DNA from: Gordionus sp. m RMFG-2023
Lineage: Eukaryota > Nematomorpha > Gordioida > Chordodea > Parachordodidae
Direction: 5' to 3'
Assembly (NCBI RefSeq): GCF_954871325.1
Contig: NC_088777.1
Location: 49,515,366 to 49,579,365, forward strand
DNA length: 64,000 nucleotides
In this document: piece after piece, positions 24,105 to 36,514 of the stretch
Layout of the letters: each line of letters starts with the position of its first letter
How positions within the stretch are numbered: position 1 is the stretch's first letter
Position numbers and translations under genes: made by a program
Notes under the pieces: model-generated
The model's database searches: none
Told to the model about the DNA's origin: nothing
Seen by the model: only the letters and a program-made list of their open reading frames with translations

Positions 24105-24182
24105 TGCGTAATATTATTCTAGACGAAATATGGAGTTAGCCGTTTTAAAAATCGGTTCAAAACGAGCCATTTAACAACACCA
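24105..24182 (-). mobile_element. hAT-like MITE family A, single end
   Basis: On the minus strand this is the left terminal part: GTGTTGTTAAATGGCTCG, then CTAACTCCATATTTCG and CTAGAATAATATTACGCAG. It breaks off where the neighbouring frame starts. Confidence 0.7.
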
Positions 24183-24189
24183 CATATGG

Positions 24190-25470
24190 GGGTGAATTAA
24201 GCCTGGTTAAATAATTACTAATTTATATAGGATAAAGATAAATAATTTATTTAAATAAAGATTTATGTTGTTTTGATTTATTAAAGGAAATATTAATTGG
24301 GTGGATAGACGATTTTTATTAAAATTCATATACAAATATGATAAAATATTATTATTTTAAAAATTAACATGGATGGTATAATAAAAAGAATGTAGTAAAA
24401 TATGTCATATATCAGTTCAAGTTTAAAAAAATTAATACAATTGAATGAGTAAAAATTTTTTAAAATATATTTACAAAAAGAAAATAATTTTATTTTTAAA
24501 AAATAAGGTGGCGAGATCGGGCCGGGATGTTTTAAATATTTGATAGTTAAATCTAGTTAAAGAGACGGCGATTTTCTGCTTGTGGAGAAAGGTATGATTT
24601 TTTTGATTAATTTGGATATTATTTAGAAGAGATTTAATGCTCTTGTCCAAAAGAGCAGATTGATGTAGCTGCTATGGGAACAAAGGTTGTCTACATTAGG
24701 TGCGAGTATTTTTGATTTTTTAGAGATTCAGCTTTATTAAAGGGGATCATTCAAATTATCAGATGGGACCATGGGATCAATGCAGGTAAAATTCCACATT
24801 AAGGGCTTTTCCTTTAAAAACGGTAGATTGTTTTGCCGTCAGGGCTTTTTTTATCTAAAAAAGATGTCGGTTCTAAAATATAAGGAAAATTGGCTTTATT
24901 TAAAAAATAAGTTATTATTGAATTTTTTTGTGTCGGTTGATTTTTGATATAAATTTACAGTGGAAAGCGTGTCTCCCATAATTATCTGCCGATATAATCA
25001 TTTAATGCAAGTATAATGGTTTAGGAAAGGTACGCCCAAACATAAATTGATTGCCTAACGAAACGAGTCGTTATCTATTAGTTGGTTATTTAAAGTGCTG
25101 GGATATAGTGTTTAATTAAAAAGTTTATTGATTAAAAATTCTTATTATAAAGTAGTCAACATTAGGTGATTCAATATCAAGTTTCTTTTTACTTTTTAAT
25201 CGCAGAATGTCCATAGTTCAACGAGTACTAAACTGTTAAAATAATTATTATTATTACATTGGTTCCATAAATCGTCATGTGCTTCTTCAAAATTTATCAA
25301 ATCAGATTCTAAATTTCTCCTATTTCATTTATTAAATGATTATAAAAATAATTACTTGTTCATTACAATCGTATCAGGCGCCATTTAATCGTTAAAAAAT
25401 ATCAAGCTATTTTGTTATTAAAATAAAAGTAAAATCGTATGCATTAAAAAGACACTTTTGTTTGGAAGCA
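24190..25470. other. AT-rich stretch with no gene recognised
   Basis: Nothing I can name. The patch at 24540-24870 is slightly GC-richer and may be an old repeat. Confidence 0.4.
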
Positions 25471-25479
25471 CACAACACA

Positions 25480-25819
25480 ACTATTAAGCTGAATTTGTTA
25501 TTTATCGCTTTGAAAAACGGCGTGTTTGGAACATCCCTTGTTTAAATTGAGGTTGCAGAATTTTAAATAAATTGTAAAAAAAAAAGGATTTGTTTGAAAA
25601 TTATATTATCGTCTGCCTTCTTATTTTTGTTAAATTTCTAAATATTCCTTTTTTTAGGATTATTAGTAAAGTAATTTATATTACATTTTTATATAATATT
25701 ACAAAGGGAAGATATGCAAACCTATCGTTTTTTTTTAAAATGGTTGCTAACGCCAAACGGTGATTTTACCAATTCGCGCTTGCAACGCAACATTTGATAC
25801 GCTCAATTTGTGCGCACCA
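25480..25819 (-). mobile_element. MITE family B copy
   Basis: Its right end is ACGCTCAATTTGTGCGC. Internal words (CTTGTTTAAATTGAGGTTG, ATTATCGTCTGCCTTCTTA, AATGGTTGCTAACGCC) occur in reverse order and orientation in 56384-56967. The left boundary is unclear. Confidence 0.6.
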
Positions 25820-26007
25820 TTACGCAATATTTTCCATTAAACAAAACAATCAATAAAAAAAAATAGCAAGAATTAATAACTTTATATAATAATGATTTCA
25901 TTTATTTTTAAATTAAAAATATATATAGAAATAAAATTAATATTAAAATTAACATATCAAATATCAAATATAAAATAAAACAATATTATATAAAAACGGA
26001 GGTGGGA

Positions 26008-26220
26008 CTACAAGTTCCCAAAAAAACATGAGTAATTATATTTTAAAATAGTGATTTGAAGGTTTTGTTTTAAAAAATAGAATTCTTTTGGTTCTGATGT
26101 AAGGGCTCTTGTCTTATCCCCTATATTTTTTAAGAACTTTAAAGTTCCGCTTGGCATATGCCCAAGGGAAGAGATAACGATCGGTGTAAAAATATAATTT
26201 GTGAATTTGGAATATTTCAT
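26008..26220 (-). mobile_element. LINE 3' coding end fragment
   Basis: The frame contains IFTPIVISSLGHMPSGTLKF, then LKNIGDKTRAL. This resembles the PIVISTLG-xxPxxTLK signature found near the C-terminus of many animal LINE polyproteins. Only this tail is left; there is no reverse-transcriptase core nearby. Confidence 0.5.
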
Positions 26221-26229
26221 TGTTTTTTT

Positions 26230-27420
26230 TTCTCGGCTATTTGTGATTTAATAAAATTCAATATTTTTTTAACTATTATTATTATAACTTACCTTTACCT
26301 TGTAATAACATATTATTATAATATATATAGACATATATGATGCAAATATTATTTAATTTAATAAAAAAAAATTATACGAAAAGCAAACAAAATAAATTCA
26401 CTAGATAATAGAGATGTAAAATTATTTTTCGTTAAAATGAAAAGGGGGGAGGGGTAAGAATAAATTATAAGCTAATACTAATTTCTCTTTTTTTAGACCT
26501 TATATATTAAAATTTCTCGAAATATATTCTAAAATTTAGGTAAGTATTATTATTTCTTGGGGAATTAATTTAAAAAAATTCCATATTAATGAAATCCACA
26601 AACCCTGTTCATTATGAATCATATTTAATTACGACATTATCTCTAAAAGGACTTAGTTGGTATCTTCTTGAAGTTATAAATGAATACTGAGAATAACCTA
26701 GATACTCTATATAAAGATATTTCTATCACTTCTTTAATCATTTCACATAACTTTTTTTAAGGGTTAAAGATGGAAAAAGAGAGAAAAAAAATCAAAAATA
26801 AGAGAATTGAAGAAATGACAGGTTAAATAAAGAAAGTATTTTTTTTAAAAAGAATAAATAAAAATGTAGAGAAGGAAAAAAACGAAAGGAATTGGCAAAA
26901 AAATTAGAAATTAAATTAAGAAAATAAAATTTTAAAAATACGAATATTTAAGAATATGGAAATGTACTTCAATAAACGAAAAATTTGTTTTCGTAAATAG
27001 GAAAAAGTCAAAGTAGTAAAAATAAAAGGAGTAGAGAGGTGTAAGGGGTTAATAAGATAAAGCAACCAACGCAAATTTCTGTTTACACAACACAAAATAT
27101 CTCATTTTATTTTATAAATTTATTCTTAAAATTTAAAAAATTATATACTAATTCAAGAATTATTTTTCTGAAAATAAATTTTTATCTGAAATTCAAATTA
27201 AAAGGTAAAAAAAAGATATTTTTACATTTATATATTATATATATTTATGTAATTTCTTTTAAATACAATGTTGGAATCAATATAACTGCTGATCAAATTA
27301 ATAAAATCAAATTAAATTTTTTTGACAAATTAATTTTATCTATATTTCTAAATCATTAAGAAATTTAATAATTATTCAATCTTTATTTATAAAATTGAAT
27401 AGATGTTCTTTTAAACTAGC
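26230..27420. other. A-rich stretch with no gene recognised
   Basis: 26760-27060 is strongly purine-rich on the plus strand (A with scattered G). No exon or element end is visible. Confidence 0.4.
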
Positions 27421-27521
27421 TAATATTGTTAAACACCATTTGAATTTAGCCATTTCAAACGTGTTCTGAAATCCTTTTTTAAGTAAATTTTTTGATCAAT
27501 AAGCATACCTTTAACTGTAAG

Positions 27522-27717
27522 TACTGTTGTTAAAAGGCTACTCAGTATTTCATTCAAAATAGTATTACGCAAGCCTGAAGATTTTATTTGTATAAGGAAC
27601 ATATAGGTTTGAACAGCTATTAGCGAAATCTCGAGGCTTAGGCAATATTTTTCCGGCTAAAATATTGAGTTAGCCGTTTTTAAAAATCGGCTCAAAACGA
27701 GCCGTTTAACAACACTA
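27522..27717 (+). mobile_element. hAT-like MITE family A copy with 8-bp duplication
   Basis: It starts TACTGTTGTTAAAAGGCTA and ends CCGTTTAACAACACTA. The left inverted repeat has lost about 30 bp. The flanks ACTGTAAG (27514-27521) and CCTGTATG (27718-27725) agree at 6 of 8 bases, which supports a hAT-type duplication. Confidence 0.85.
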
Positions 27718-27719
27718 CC

Positions 27720-29600
27720 TGTATGTTATTGATTGGATAAATTTGTCATAAAATATGATCCCGAAAAAATAGATTCGAATGGATATAGATTGTCAAATAA
27801 TTAGGATAGAAATTAATGTCAAAAATAATTATCGATTGTTATTTTGACAAATGGCTGCTATTCTCAATATTTTTTTGTAGGATTAAAAGGATAAAACGGT
27901 CACTCATTTATATAAACATTCAAAATTTTTTTAATATTTTTGATCAAAGAAAAATCTGAAATTTTTCATTATTTTTATTAAAATATGGTAATGATGTCTA
28001 TATCTAGTACCTTCCATATGAATAAAATAATTATAAAATATTTGTATTATAAATATACTATTTTCAATATATCATTGACCTAGGTGTTATTTATATGTCA
28101 TTGGTAAAATTAAGATAATCTATGCGATATGTCCTACTGTCACTATTAAACATATTTTCTATATTAGAATAATATTTTATTATAAAAACAAGCCAAAGCT
28201 TCTAAATAAAAATGACTCGTTTAGGTAAAAACCTTTTTTAAAAATTTTTTTAGAATTAATATAATTTAAGCGCTAAAACTTATTTTAACTATTAAACATA
28301 TTTTTGGGATAATATATGTCTTGAATAATTGTTATATTAAGAAATGGCTATTTTGCTTTTTTGACCAGAAAAAACAAAACCAACAGAAATAGCGATATAC
28401 TGTCATTATTCTAAGGAAACAGTAATATAATAGCAAACCTTGTGGCCATTTACAAAATATACTTTAAGAATTGTGGGTTGAAGAATTTGGTGATGTCGAT
28501 CGTACAGATTGGACACAAGGAGTGAACATCAGGTTCATATGTGTTTCAGTTAAGAAACCATATAGTTCCCCTAAAGATATAACTCTCATAATTAACGATG
28601 AAAATTCGCTTACACGTGCGAGATAAGTTCCACTTAGCAAAATTGATATATTCCATGTTGCATTTTCTCATACTTATCATTAGATGTGCTCATTTATATT
28701 ATATCATCAACATAAATTGTATCTTTGTAACATTTGTTAATATTTTTTTTGAAAATTTTAAATAAGAATTGATTACGGCAATGGATAAAATAGTAAAAAA
28801 AATAAACCGGTGTGGATATACAAGAATAATGGGAATAAAAAAAAATTGAAACGAAAGGATATTGGATCAATGGGTTTAGCAAACAATGTTAGATGTGAAA
28901 ATCAGTGATAAAACTATTGGCCTATACCTTGCTTAAAGACAAGCAACTTGTGGATAAATCATATCAATTGTCGAAATGTAAACGAATTATAAATTATATC
29001 ATTCTAAATATATATGTTATATTTCCCCATCATCGCTTTGAGTGGAAAGCCTTAATTTAAGGTTTTTAAAAAAAAATTAAACCAAATATTATTAAATTCT
29101 TATTTAATTAAGTATTTTGTTAGTAAATCTTCACTATTTGGAAGTCTTAGTTCTTAGTGAACGAATTTGTAAGACCGATATTAATTAATGTTTACTCCTA
29201 TATAATACCCTATATATACTTTAATAATAAAATACGCATCCGAAGGTAGACCTTATAATAAATATATTTGGACAAGCTAACCAACAAAAAATTTAACCAT
29301 TATATTTTATCGAATGATTAGCCCAAATAGCCCCATAATTTTTTAAATTTTTAAAATGATATGTTGAGAAGATATTTATCTATTAAAAGGATTATGAGAG
29401 TAACTGAATGCTCAGAATAATCTAATAATTTAGAAATATATGTACAAAATCTCACACTATCCTATATAAATAAAATAATTGGTTTTTAGTTCTAAAAGGC
29501 TGTTAAAAATCTTTTATATAAATCAGATTGAGAAAAATCATTAGAGTATACTAGGAATTATTTTATAAAAAAGTATCTATCTATAAAAATATATATTATA
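27720..29600. other. AT-rich stretch with weak coding-like remnants
   Basis: At 28470-28600 a plus-strand stretch reads EEFGDVDRTDWTQGVNIRF, which looks like a remnant of a coding sequence. It is short and I cannot assign it. Otherwise I see nothing. Confidence 0.3.
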
Positions 29601-29639
29601 AATTTATGTTAAAAAAAATTTTTTAATAAAGTGGTTTAA

Positions 29640-31625
29640 AAATTTCAAAATAAAGTATGTTCTTTCTTTATTTTGTAATATAATTTGTTTTTAACTATTC
29701 TAAGCGTAAAGACTAAATATTATTCTGTTATATAATTTCTTTGCAGTCACGAAATTCGAAAAATAGAATATAGCAAACCTTTCCATTTCACTTAGCCAGC
29801 GGCATTCGATTATTTAGCACCAAATAATTATAATCTCTCACTCCAAGTGATATTTTCAACACATTGATGCCAAATTAATAAATCTCGCCATCGAGAGTAA
29901 TGATCTTAATTTCAGGTCAAATGCACTAGTTCTTACAGGAAAATATGGTGTAATAATTGAAAAGATCTTTGTAACAAAAATCATCTTAAGAAAACGGGTT
30001 TTCAAATATCCTTTTATTTTTCCTTCCTTTTATTTAGGCCATTCATAAGTTAATTGACTGTTAATAATATAAATTCTTGGGATTATTAAATATTTTTTTA
30101 TAACACAATTAATGTATCTATATAATTTTAGACGATATTGTGAATATTCCATCAAATGATGAGTCTGTTATTAATTATGAATCTGATAAAGGCAAATATA
30201 TAATCAACACTACTACAGAATCGATTAGGGTATCATTATTTAAAAGATTATTTGCTGTATGGAGGAGAAACCAGTGATAAAAGTCAATAAATTGAGATAT
30301 TAAATCTTTAAAATAATTTATAATTTATGGCACCCCAATTACGAGATTATAATCATGAATTAAGGAATGATCAACATTCCTGTTTAATGTTAGCGTAAAA
30401 AATATGTATCTTAGATAATTATCGTGAAGAAGTATACAGTGTTAAATTTACGCTAAGGTTCATTATCAATGTTCACAAAGAAAATATTAAAATAAGTCCT
30501 TGGGCTGAATTAATTACCTATGATGATCGATATGAGAAAAATCTTGAAAAAGCAACAAAAAATAATTATGAAATCAAAATGATATCATATTCTATAATGT
30601 TACAAATTTTCCATAAATATCTTCTAGGCTAACATACAAAGCTGATTTACTTTTGTTTAACATGAGGGGGTGAATTATTTCCCAACTCATTTTTGCAAGG
30701 GGAAAAATCCAAGATTTTTAGTGGAGTAATAAAACTTTAGGGTAAAACCTAATTCGGTTTCCTCAGATTATTTGTTTTGTTAGCGCTGCCTAGTCATTCA
30801 TCTATCCCCCCTACCTAATTTATACTATACTTCTTATGTAATCCAGATGAACACTCATAAGAGCGCTTATAGCCCTTATAACTATATTAATCGATACGTT
30901 TTTCACATTCACTCAATTTCACTCATCAACATTCGCATGCATCTATTATTAAACCTTTAATAAATCTTGAGAATTTAAATTAGATTCAGAGCATTGAATA
31001 ATTGATAAATGTAATATATTAGATATATTACATTTAAAATACATTTTATTAAACCGGTCAAGTTAGTGGGACCATTCTTTGATTCCATATTAATATTTTT
31101 TTTTAGGATAACACTATAGCACCTTATTAATTAAAAATATTCTCAATATCGCCTAAAATTATATAAATATATTGATTGTGTTATAAAAAATATTTTAATT
31201 ATCCAAAAAATTTTATTATTAACAGTCAATTAACTTGTGACTGGCCTAAATTAAGGAAGGAAAAATAAAGGGTATATTTGAAAAACCTATCACTTCTAGG
31301 CTGATTTCTGCTACAAGGACCTCTTCAATAATTCCATTATATTTTCCTGCAGGAACTAGTCCATCTGACTTGAAGATAAGATTATTACCCTCGATTGTGA
31401 GATTAATTAATTTGGCATCAGTGTGTTGAAATATCACTTAAAGTGAGTGGTTGTAATTATATGGCGCTAAATAGTCGGATGCCGTGGCCCAAGTGAAATT
31501 GAAAGGTTTGATATATTCTATTTTTCGAATTTCGTGACTACAAAGAAATATATAAATCAAAATAATATTTAGTCCTTCACTTAGAATAGTTAAAAACAAA
31601 TTATATTACAAAATAAAGAAGGAAT
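29640..31625. repeat. Inverted duplication of a decayed gene-like segment
   Basis: 29640-30165 on the plus strand matches 31125-31625 on the minus strand. Shared parts include a GCAGTCACGAAATTCGAAAA/GTAGTCACGAAATTCG acceptor-like start, a coding-like stretch (HEIRKIEY, then DYLAP), TAGGCCA.TCA, GTTAATTGACTGTTAATAAT, and a second acceptor TTTTAG before CGATATTG. Between the arms (30130-30630) are more plus-strand coding-like pieces (DDIVNIPSNDESVINYES; VYSVKFTLRFIINVHKEN). I do not recognise the protein. Both arms are damaged, so this is a duplicated relic whose origin, host or element, is open. Confidence 0.55.
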
Positions 31626-31628
31626 ATA

Positions 31629-33396
31629 GGGGAGACCAGGGCTAGTCGGCGCAATTTTTGTCAAAATCATCATAGCTCAGAAAATAATGATCATATAAGA
31701 TCTTACAAAATACCAATAGATACCTTAAACATCTACCTATAAATATATACTGTTTTTTTTTAAATATTTAATAATTATTTTTCTAGAAAGGTTTTAGTAA
31801 AAGTCATTTTTTGAACCTAGTAGCCCCGAACCCGTGGTTAGTCGGATCATCGATGGGGCTAGTCGAATCAAGTGCTTTAGTAGGCTTCTTATGGGACAAA
31901 AAATTTTTTTCGCAGATTTTAATATATAACTATGATACTTTATTTATATAATATTCTATTTATAATTATAACAAATAAAATAACAATCTTTTTTGACAGA
32001 GAACTACTCTACATTGAAACCAATCTTCAAAATTATGAAAACTTTTATAATCCTGTTTACATATAATACATACATCTTTTATTAATGTTTATATTTATTA
32101 ATAATAAATTTACTCAAAATTTATCTAATTCTATATTTAAATATATAACATCATTTGATTTTATTATCAGGCTAAATATAATCTGATAACTAAAATGTTC
32201 ATGTCCAATAAAATGAATTAATTTGAATCATGTTATATTGTCAATTAAAATAGATATATATACATAAATATTTGTTTGTTAGATATAATTCATTTTAAAT
32301 ATATTGATATTATTATCAGGCTAAAATTTATATGCTAAAATGTTCATATCTAATAAAATGTATTAATTTGAATCATATTATATTGTCAATTAAAAAAAAA
32401 TATATATTATATTTATTTGCTAGATATAATTAATTTAAATAATTGATCTTATTATCAGGCTAAAATTTATATATGTAATATATATAATATCTGTGACAAT
32501 ATTTAATATATATTCACAATATGTATATGAAGATTTTAGTTTGCAAGATATTTATATAGGTCTGATATTATATTAAAATTGAAATGTATTATGAAAAATC
32601 AATCACATTAATAAATTTATATGATAATTATTATTTAATATATTACATTTATAAAATATTATATTATGATTATCTGTACAATATATAATATATTATCACA
32701 ATATGTATATGAAGATTTTAGTTTGCAAGATATTTATTTAGGTCTGATATTATATTAAAATTGAAATGTATTATGAAAAATCAATCACATTAATAAATTT
32801 ATATAATAATTATTATTTAATATATTACATTTATAAAATATTATATTTTAACCTGTAATTAATGGTATTTTTCTTAATGAGATATCATTTTCATACAGTT
32901 TTATAGTTCCTTCATAATATTTTTTTAGTAAAAATTTTACTATTTTGAATTTCACATATATATTTGGGTACCATAATAATATAATAAAAATTGACTGATT
33001 GCGCCGACTAGCCACGATTCTACTAACCTCAATGGTGGTCATATTACTAATTTGATCTTAACATATATTTAAGCATTATATATCAATCTGAAACTTTCCC
33101 AAATATTAAAATAGATATTTAACTTTCATATAATGTTCATTTTATCATGTTTAAACTTTTAATTTTTTAATAAAACCTAATAATATTAAGTGGAAATATT
33201 GTAATTTTTATGTCAAAAACATGTCATAACGGATAAAAATTTAAATAGCTAAATATTATAAATTATTTTTATCCCCAATTATGGATATTATAGAATTCTA
33301 TTTTAGAACTAAGTTTCAATTTTTAATCTTTACAGGTTTTAAAATAAAATCCTTTGAACCGACAAGCCCCTTGCGCCGACTATCCCTGGTCTCCCC
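31629..33396. mobile_element. 1.77-kb DNA element with 26-bp inverted ends, TA-flanked
   Basis: The left end is GGGGAGACCAGGGCTAGTCG followed by GCGCAA. The right end is its reverse complement with one mismatch in 26. The element is flanked by TA on both sides, which fits a TA-target superfamily such as Tc1/mariner. Further TAGTCGG words lie inside both ends (near 31845 and 33005), giving subterminal repeats. The interior is AT-rich with two tandem duplications. A 64-codon minus-strand frame (32848-33042) may be a transposase remnant, but it carries no motif I can name. The element sits next to one arm of the 29.6-31.6 kb inverted duplication. Confidence 0.75.
32158..32850. repeat. Two tandem duplications inside the 1.77-kb element
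   Basis: Units beginning TTATTATCAGGCTAAA recur at about 32162, 32309 and 32449 (about 145 bp). A second pair beginning ATATGTATATGAAGATTTTAG recurs at about 32519 and 32701 (about 182 bp). Confidence 0.8.
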
Positions 33397-33399
33397 TAC

Positions 33400-36110
33400 T
33401 TTATTTTTAAATTTTTAAACCACTTTTATTTAAGATTTTTCTTAATTTACATATAATTTAAATAGATTTATATAAAAGATTTTAACAGCCATAGAACTAA
33501 AAAAAACAAATTATTAATTATATAGGGTAGTGTGAGATTTTGTGCATATATTCTGTTATTAGTATTTTATTCAAATTTAACCGTTATTATACCCTCGTTT
33601 TTTCAAAGCTATCCTTACCTTCTTTAAAGATATTATATATTGGTCTATTTTTTTAATTATTACTTAGTTTGGTATATTTTTAAATAAAGGATTAATTTCT
33701 AAATAGAAGGACATATGTAAATATTCTAAATATTCAACCGCGTTATATTTAAATTACTCTAAACATGTCATGTTCAAGATTTAAAAACAATCAAATAAAA
33801 AATGGATCATTGTCAAAAGGATATTGAAGAACTTGATAAAACAATTCCCAGGAAGAAAGGTTTGGACCTTTATTTCCCAACAAGACTTACATACATAATA
33901 TTATTTGACTAAAATCTTAACCGGACTTTTTTTTTAACAACACTAGTAGAGGGGTGAGACATCTAGGTAGGGATAGGCTAGGGGATAGGGTAAATTTATT
34001 GGGGGTTTTCAATTATATTTGTAGATAGGTAAATTATGTTGCTAATACTTTTTTAAAATAAAAATTATTTCTGGATAATTTTCTGTTATATATTTTTGTA
34101 ATTTAAAAAGCGTTAGACATTCCTACAGCAATCATATTCATGTAAAGCAATACACTGTAATAATACATTCATCATAAATGAGGGGGATTAATATAATTTC
34201 AAAAAAAAAAAAATTATTTGATAATTTGTAGTAGAGTATTGATAATTTTAAATCATTCTTTTTAAACAAAATAAAGGGACTATTATTATAATTAAAAACT
34301 TGTATCTAGAAAAGTGTGAATATCGCTCTCATAGGCAGCGAAGTATAAACGTTTATAAGCCTCCATAGAGGCTAAGATAATAATTTCGGCTCAAAGATGT
34401 GGCGTAGCTTGTTTAGAGTCGGCTCAAAACATGCTTTCATTGGATTCATTTATCCCCGGTATCTGATAGCGGTGATTCTCACTTTATACTTTAAATAAAG
34501 CAGAAGAGGTGACCAATAAAATTTCCTTGGATTATAAATTTTCAAATAAAATTTGCTGTTTGAGGTATTAGTGTGTCAATCAATAATGTCTGTTTTATAG
34601 AATATTTTAATAAGTCATGGATCCCAATGCCACCTTGGATTCAGTGACACTTTAAATAAATTAAAAGATTTAAAACCCTGTCATCATTTTTGGATTTGTT
34701 ATTGCATTTTCCTCTCCTACGTTTTTATTAGCCTTTGGTTTAATCTTTTATATGATTTATATTTTCAAAAAAAAAGAATATTTTGGTTTTATACTCAATT
34801 TTATTTCCTCTAAGATATTCTTAAATAATCACTCCTAGAATAATTCTAAAAAACATCCAACCCCCCCCCCCCCTCCAGCAAAGCGAATTCCTGGGTTCAC
34901 ATCTGTAATATAAAAAAATACAAAAGATGTATACAAGAATTAAAAAGGATAAATAACACACTACCCTATTTTACTTTATATTTCTCTACCTACCATGGGC
35001 CCATCTATTATACAACCCTAAGTGTCTCTCGTTCTTAGTTTTTACCTCTATATATCTTGTCCCTAAATAAATCATAAAAAAAATAAATTCAGTAATGATC
35101 ATCTCAATAGCATGTTCAATGTAAAGTATGGATAGACGCGACCCCAGGTTAGCGAGTAAAAAATATTTTGAAACCAGGCCTTTAAATTTTTTTTTGGCCC
35201 AGCCCAGCTCGATAAATTTTTTTTTGTGAGGGTAAAAGGGATATAAATTTGCCATAAATTTCTAAACTTTAAAAAATAATTGCGAAATAAAATACATTTT
35301 ACCCCAAGTTAGCTGGGTTTTCGTTCAGGCCAGGGCCATGCGCCTACCTCTTATGTATAACACTTTGTAATTCGATTTCCTACTTAATATAATTACCGAT
35401 ATCTTTTTTTATATCTTGCTCCTTTGAAAATTTATTTTAATCATGGCTTAAATATTGATTAGTTTTACCCAGCATAAAATACAAGTTTTAAAAATAATAT
35501 ATCATTTGCGGATAACCTACCAACGGCAACAAAAGAACTGGAGGTGTGGGAGGGGGGGGGGGTGAGATTTGTTTAAAATTAACTGCATGCAATATTGATT
35601 TGTTGGATATTTCATAAAATTTGTTCAATCATACCCGATATAAGTTTATTAAATTTGTTTTAACAACTAATTCAAATTATTGTTTTTGGGGTCTATAACA
35701 GCCCGGTATCTGGGAAACAAAAGTCACATTGCCCTCTATTCCCCACTGGAACTTTTTTTTTTAGTCTCTAACTGCGAAAACTAGATATTTTACAATTTTA
35801 TTCCCTTATTTCAAATAAATTATCAAAATTAAGTTTTTAACTTTTACTTTAAAAACAAAACAAAAAATACAATAATTAGTATAATTTTATTTTTAAAAAA
35901 AATCAGAACAAGCGTGTATCATGTATATTATTACCCGTAAGTGAAATCAATCAATTTGATTTATTTATTGGTTTTCACTTATTTTTATTTTATTTTATTT
36001 TTAACCAATTTAAAGTAATTAACATTTTTATTTAACGAATAAAAGCTAATAGCTTATTATGTTAAGTTATTATTCAATTATATGTCGACCTTTGAAGCGA
36101 TTTCCTTTAA
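33400..36110. other. AT-rich stretch with no gene recognised
   Basis: It holds C or G runs at 34861-34873 and 35549-35561. A GC-rich patch at 35130-35350 has GGCCCAGCCC-type words, perhaps a relic of a GC-rich MITE. The 34320-34640 stretch is GC-richer but has no open frame. Confidence 0.4.
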
Positions 36111-36124
36111 ACCTCAAATAAAAC

Positions 36125-36514
36125 ATGAAATCGTTTAAATTCCTTATTCTCTTAGAACTACTTCTTTGTTCCTCTCGATTCCTTGAGTCAAGCGGTAAGA
36201 CTATCGGTATGTAATCTTTCAAAATTATGTGTCAATTAATATATTTATTTTCCCTACGTTTTTCATTTACCAAATAATCCCTTTAACTAAAATGAATTCG
36301 AATATATATACATCAAGGTTGCTCACAGGTAGTTTGCCGCCTCAGTTGCCCTCTCAAGCTGGATATATGGAATTGTCCCATCTGCAAATGTGATTTTATG
36401 GCTTTGAAAATTATTCCCAAACCCACGAAAATAAAAACATTCAAAAGAAAGCTCTTTATCGACAAGTCAAGAGGCCTCAAATACCTCCACAAAAACATTT
36501 CATACCACTCTTGA
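36125..36514 (+). CDS. Antistasin-like secreted protein 1 (two exons, 92 aa)
   Basis: Exon 1 is 36125-36206 (82 nt, phase 1, donor GTATGT) and encodes a signal peptide: MKSFKFLILLELLLCSSRF. Exon 2 is 36318-36514 (acceptor CATCAAG). The mature part has six cysteines spaced C-x4-C-x3-C-x8-C-x2-C-x-C (CRLSCPLKLDIWNCPICKC). This matches the C-terminal half of the antistasin repeat, a serine-protease-inhibitor fold of animals, but with a shorter loop between the third and fourth cysteines and without the glycine before the fourth. A basic tail follows. It is probably secreted. Inhibitor activity is inferred from the family only. The same exon plan recurs at 47764 and 48821. Confidence 0.75.
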
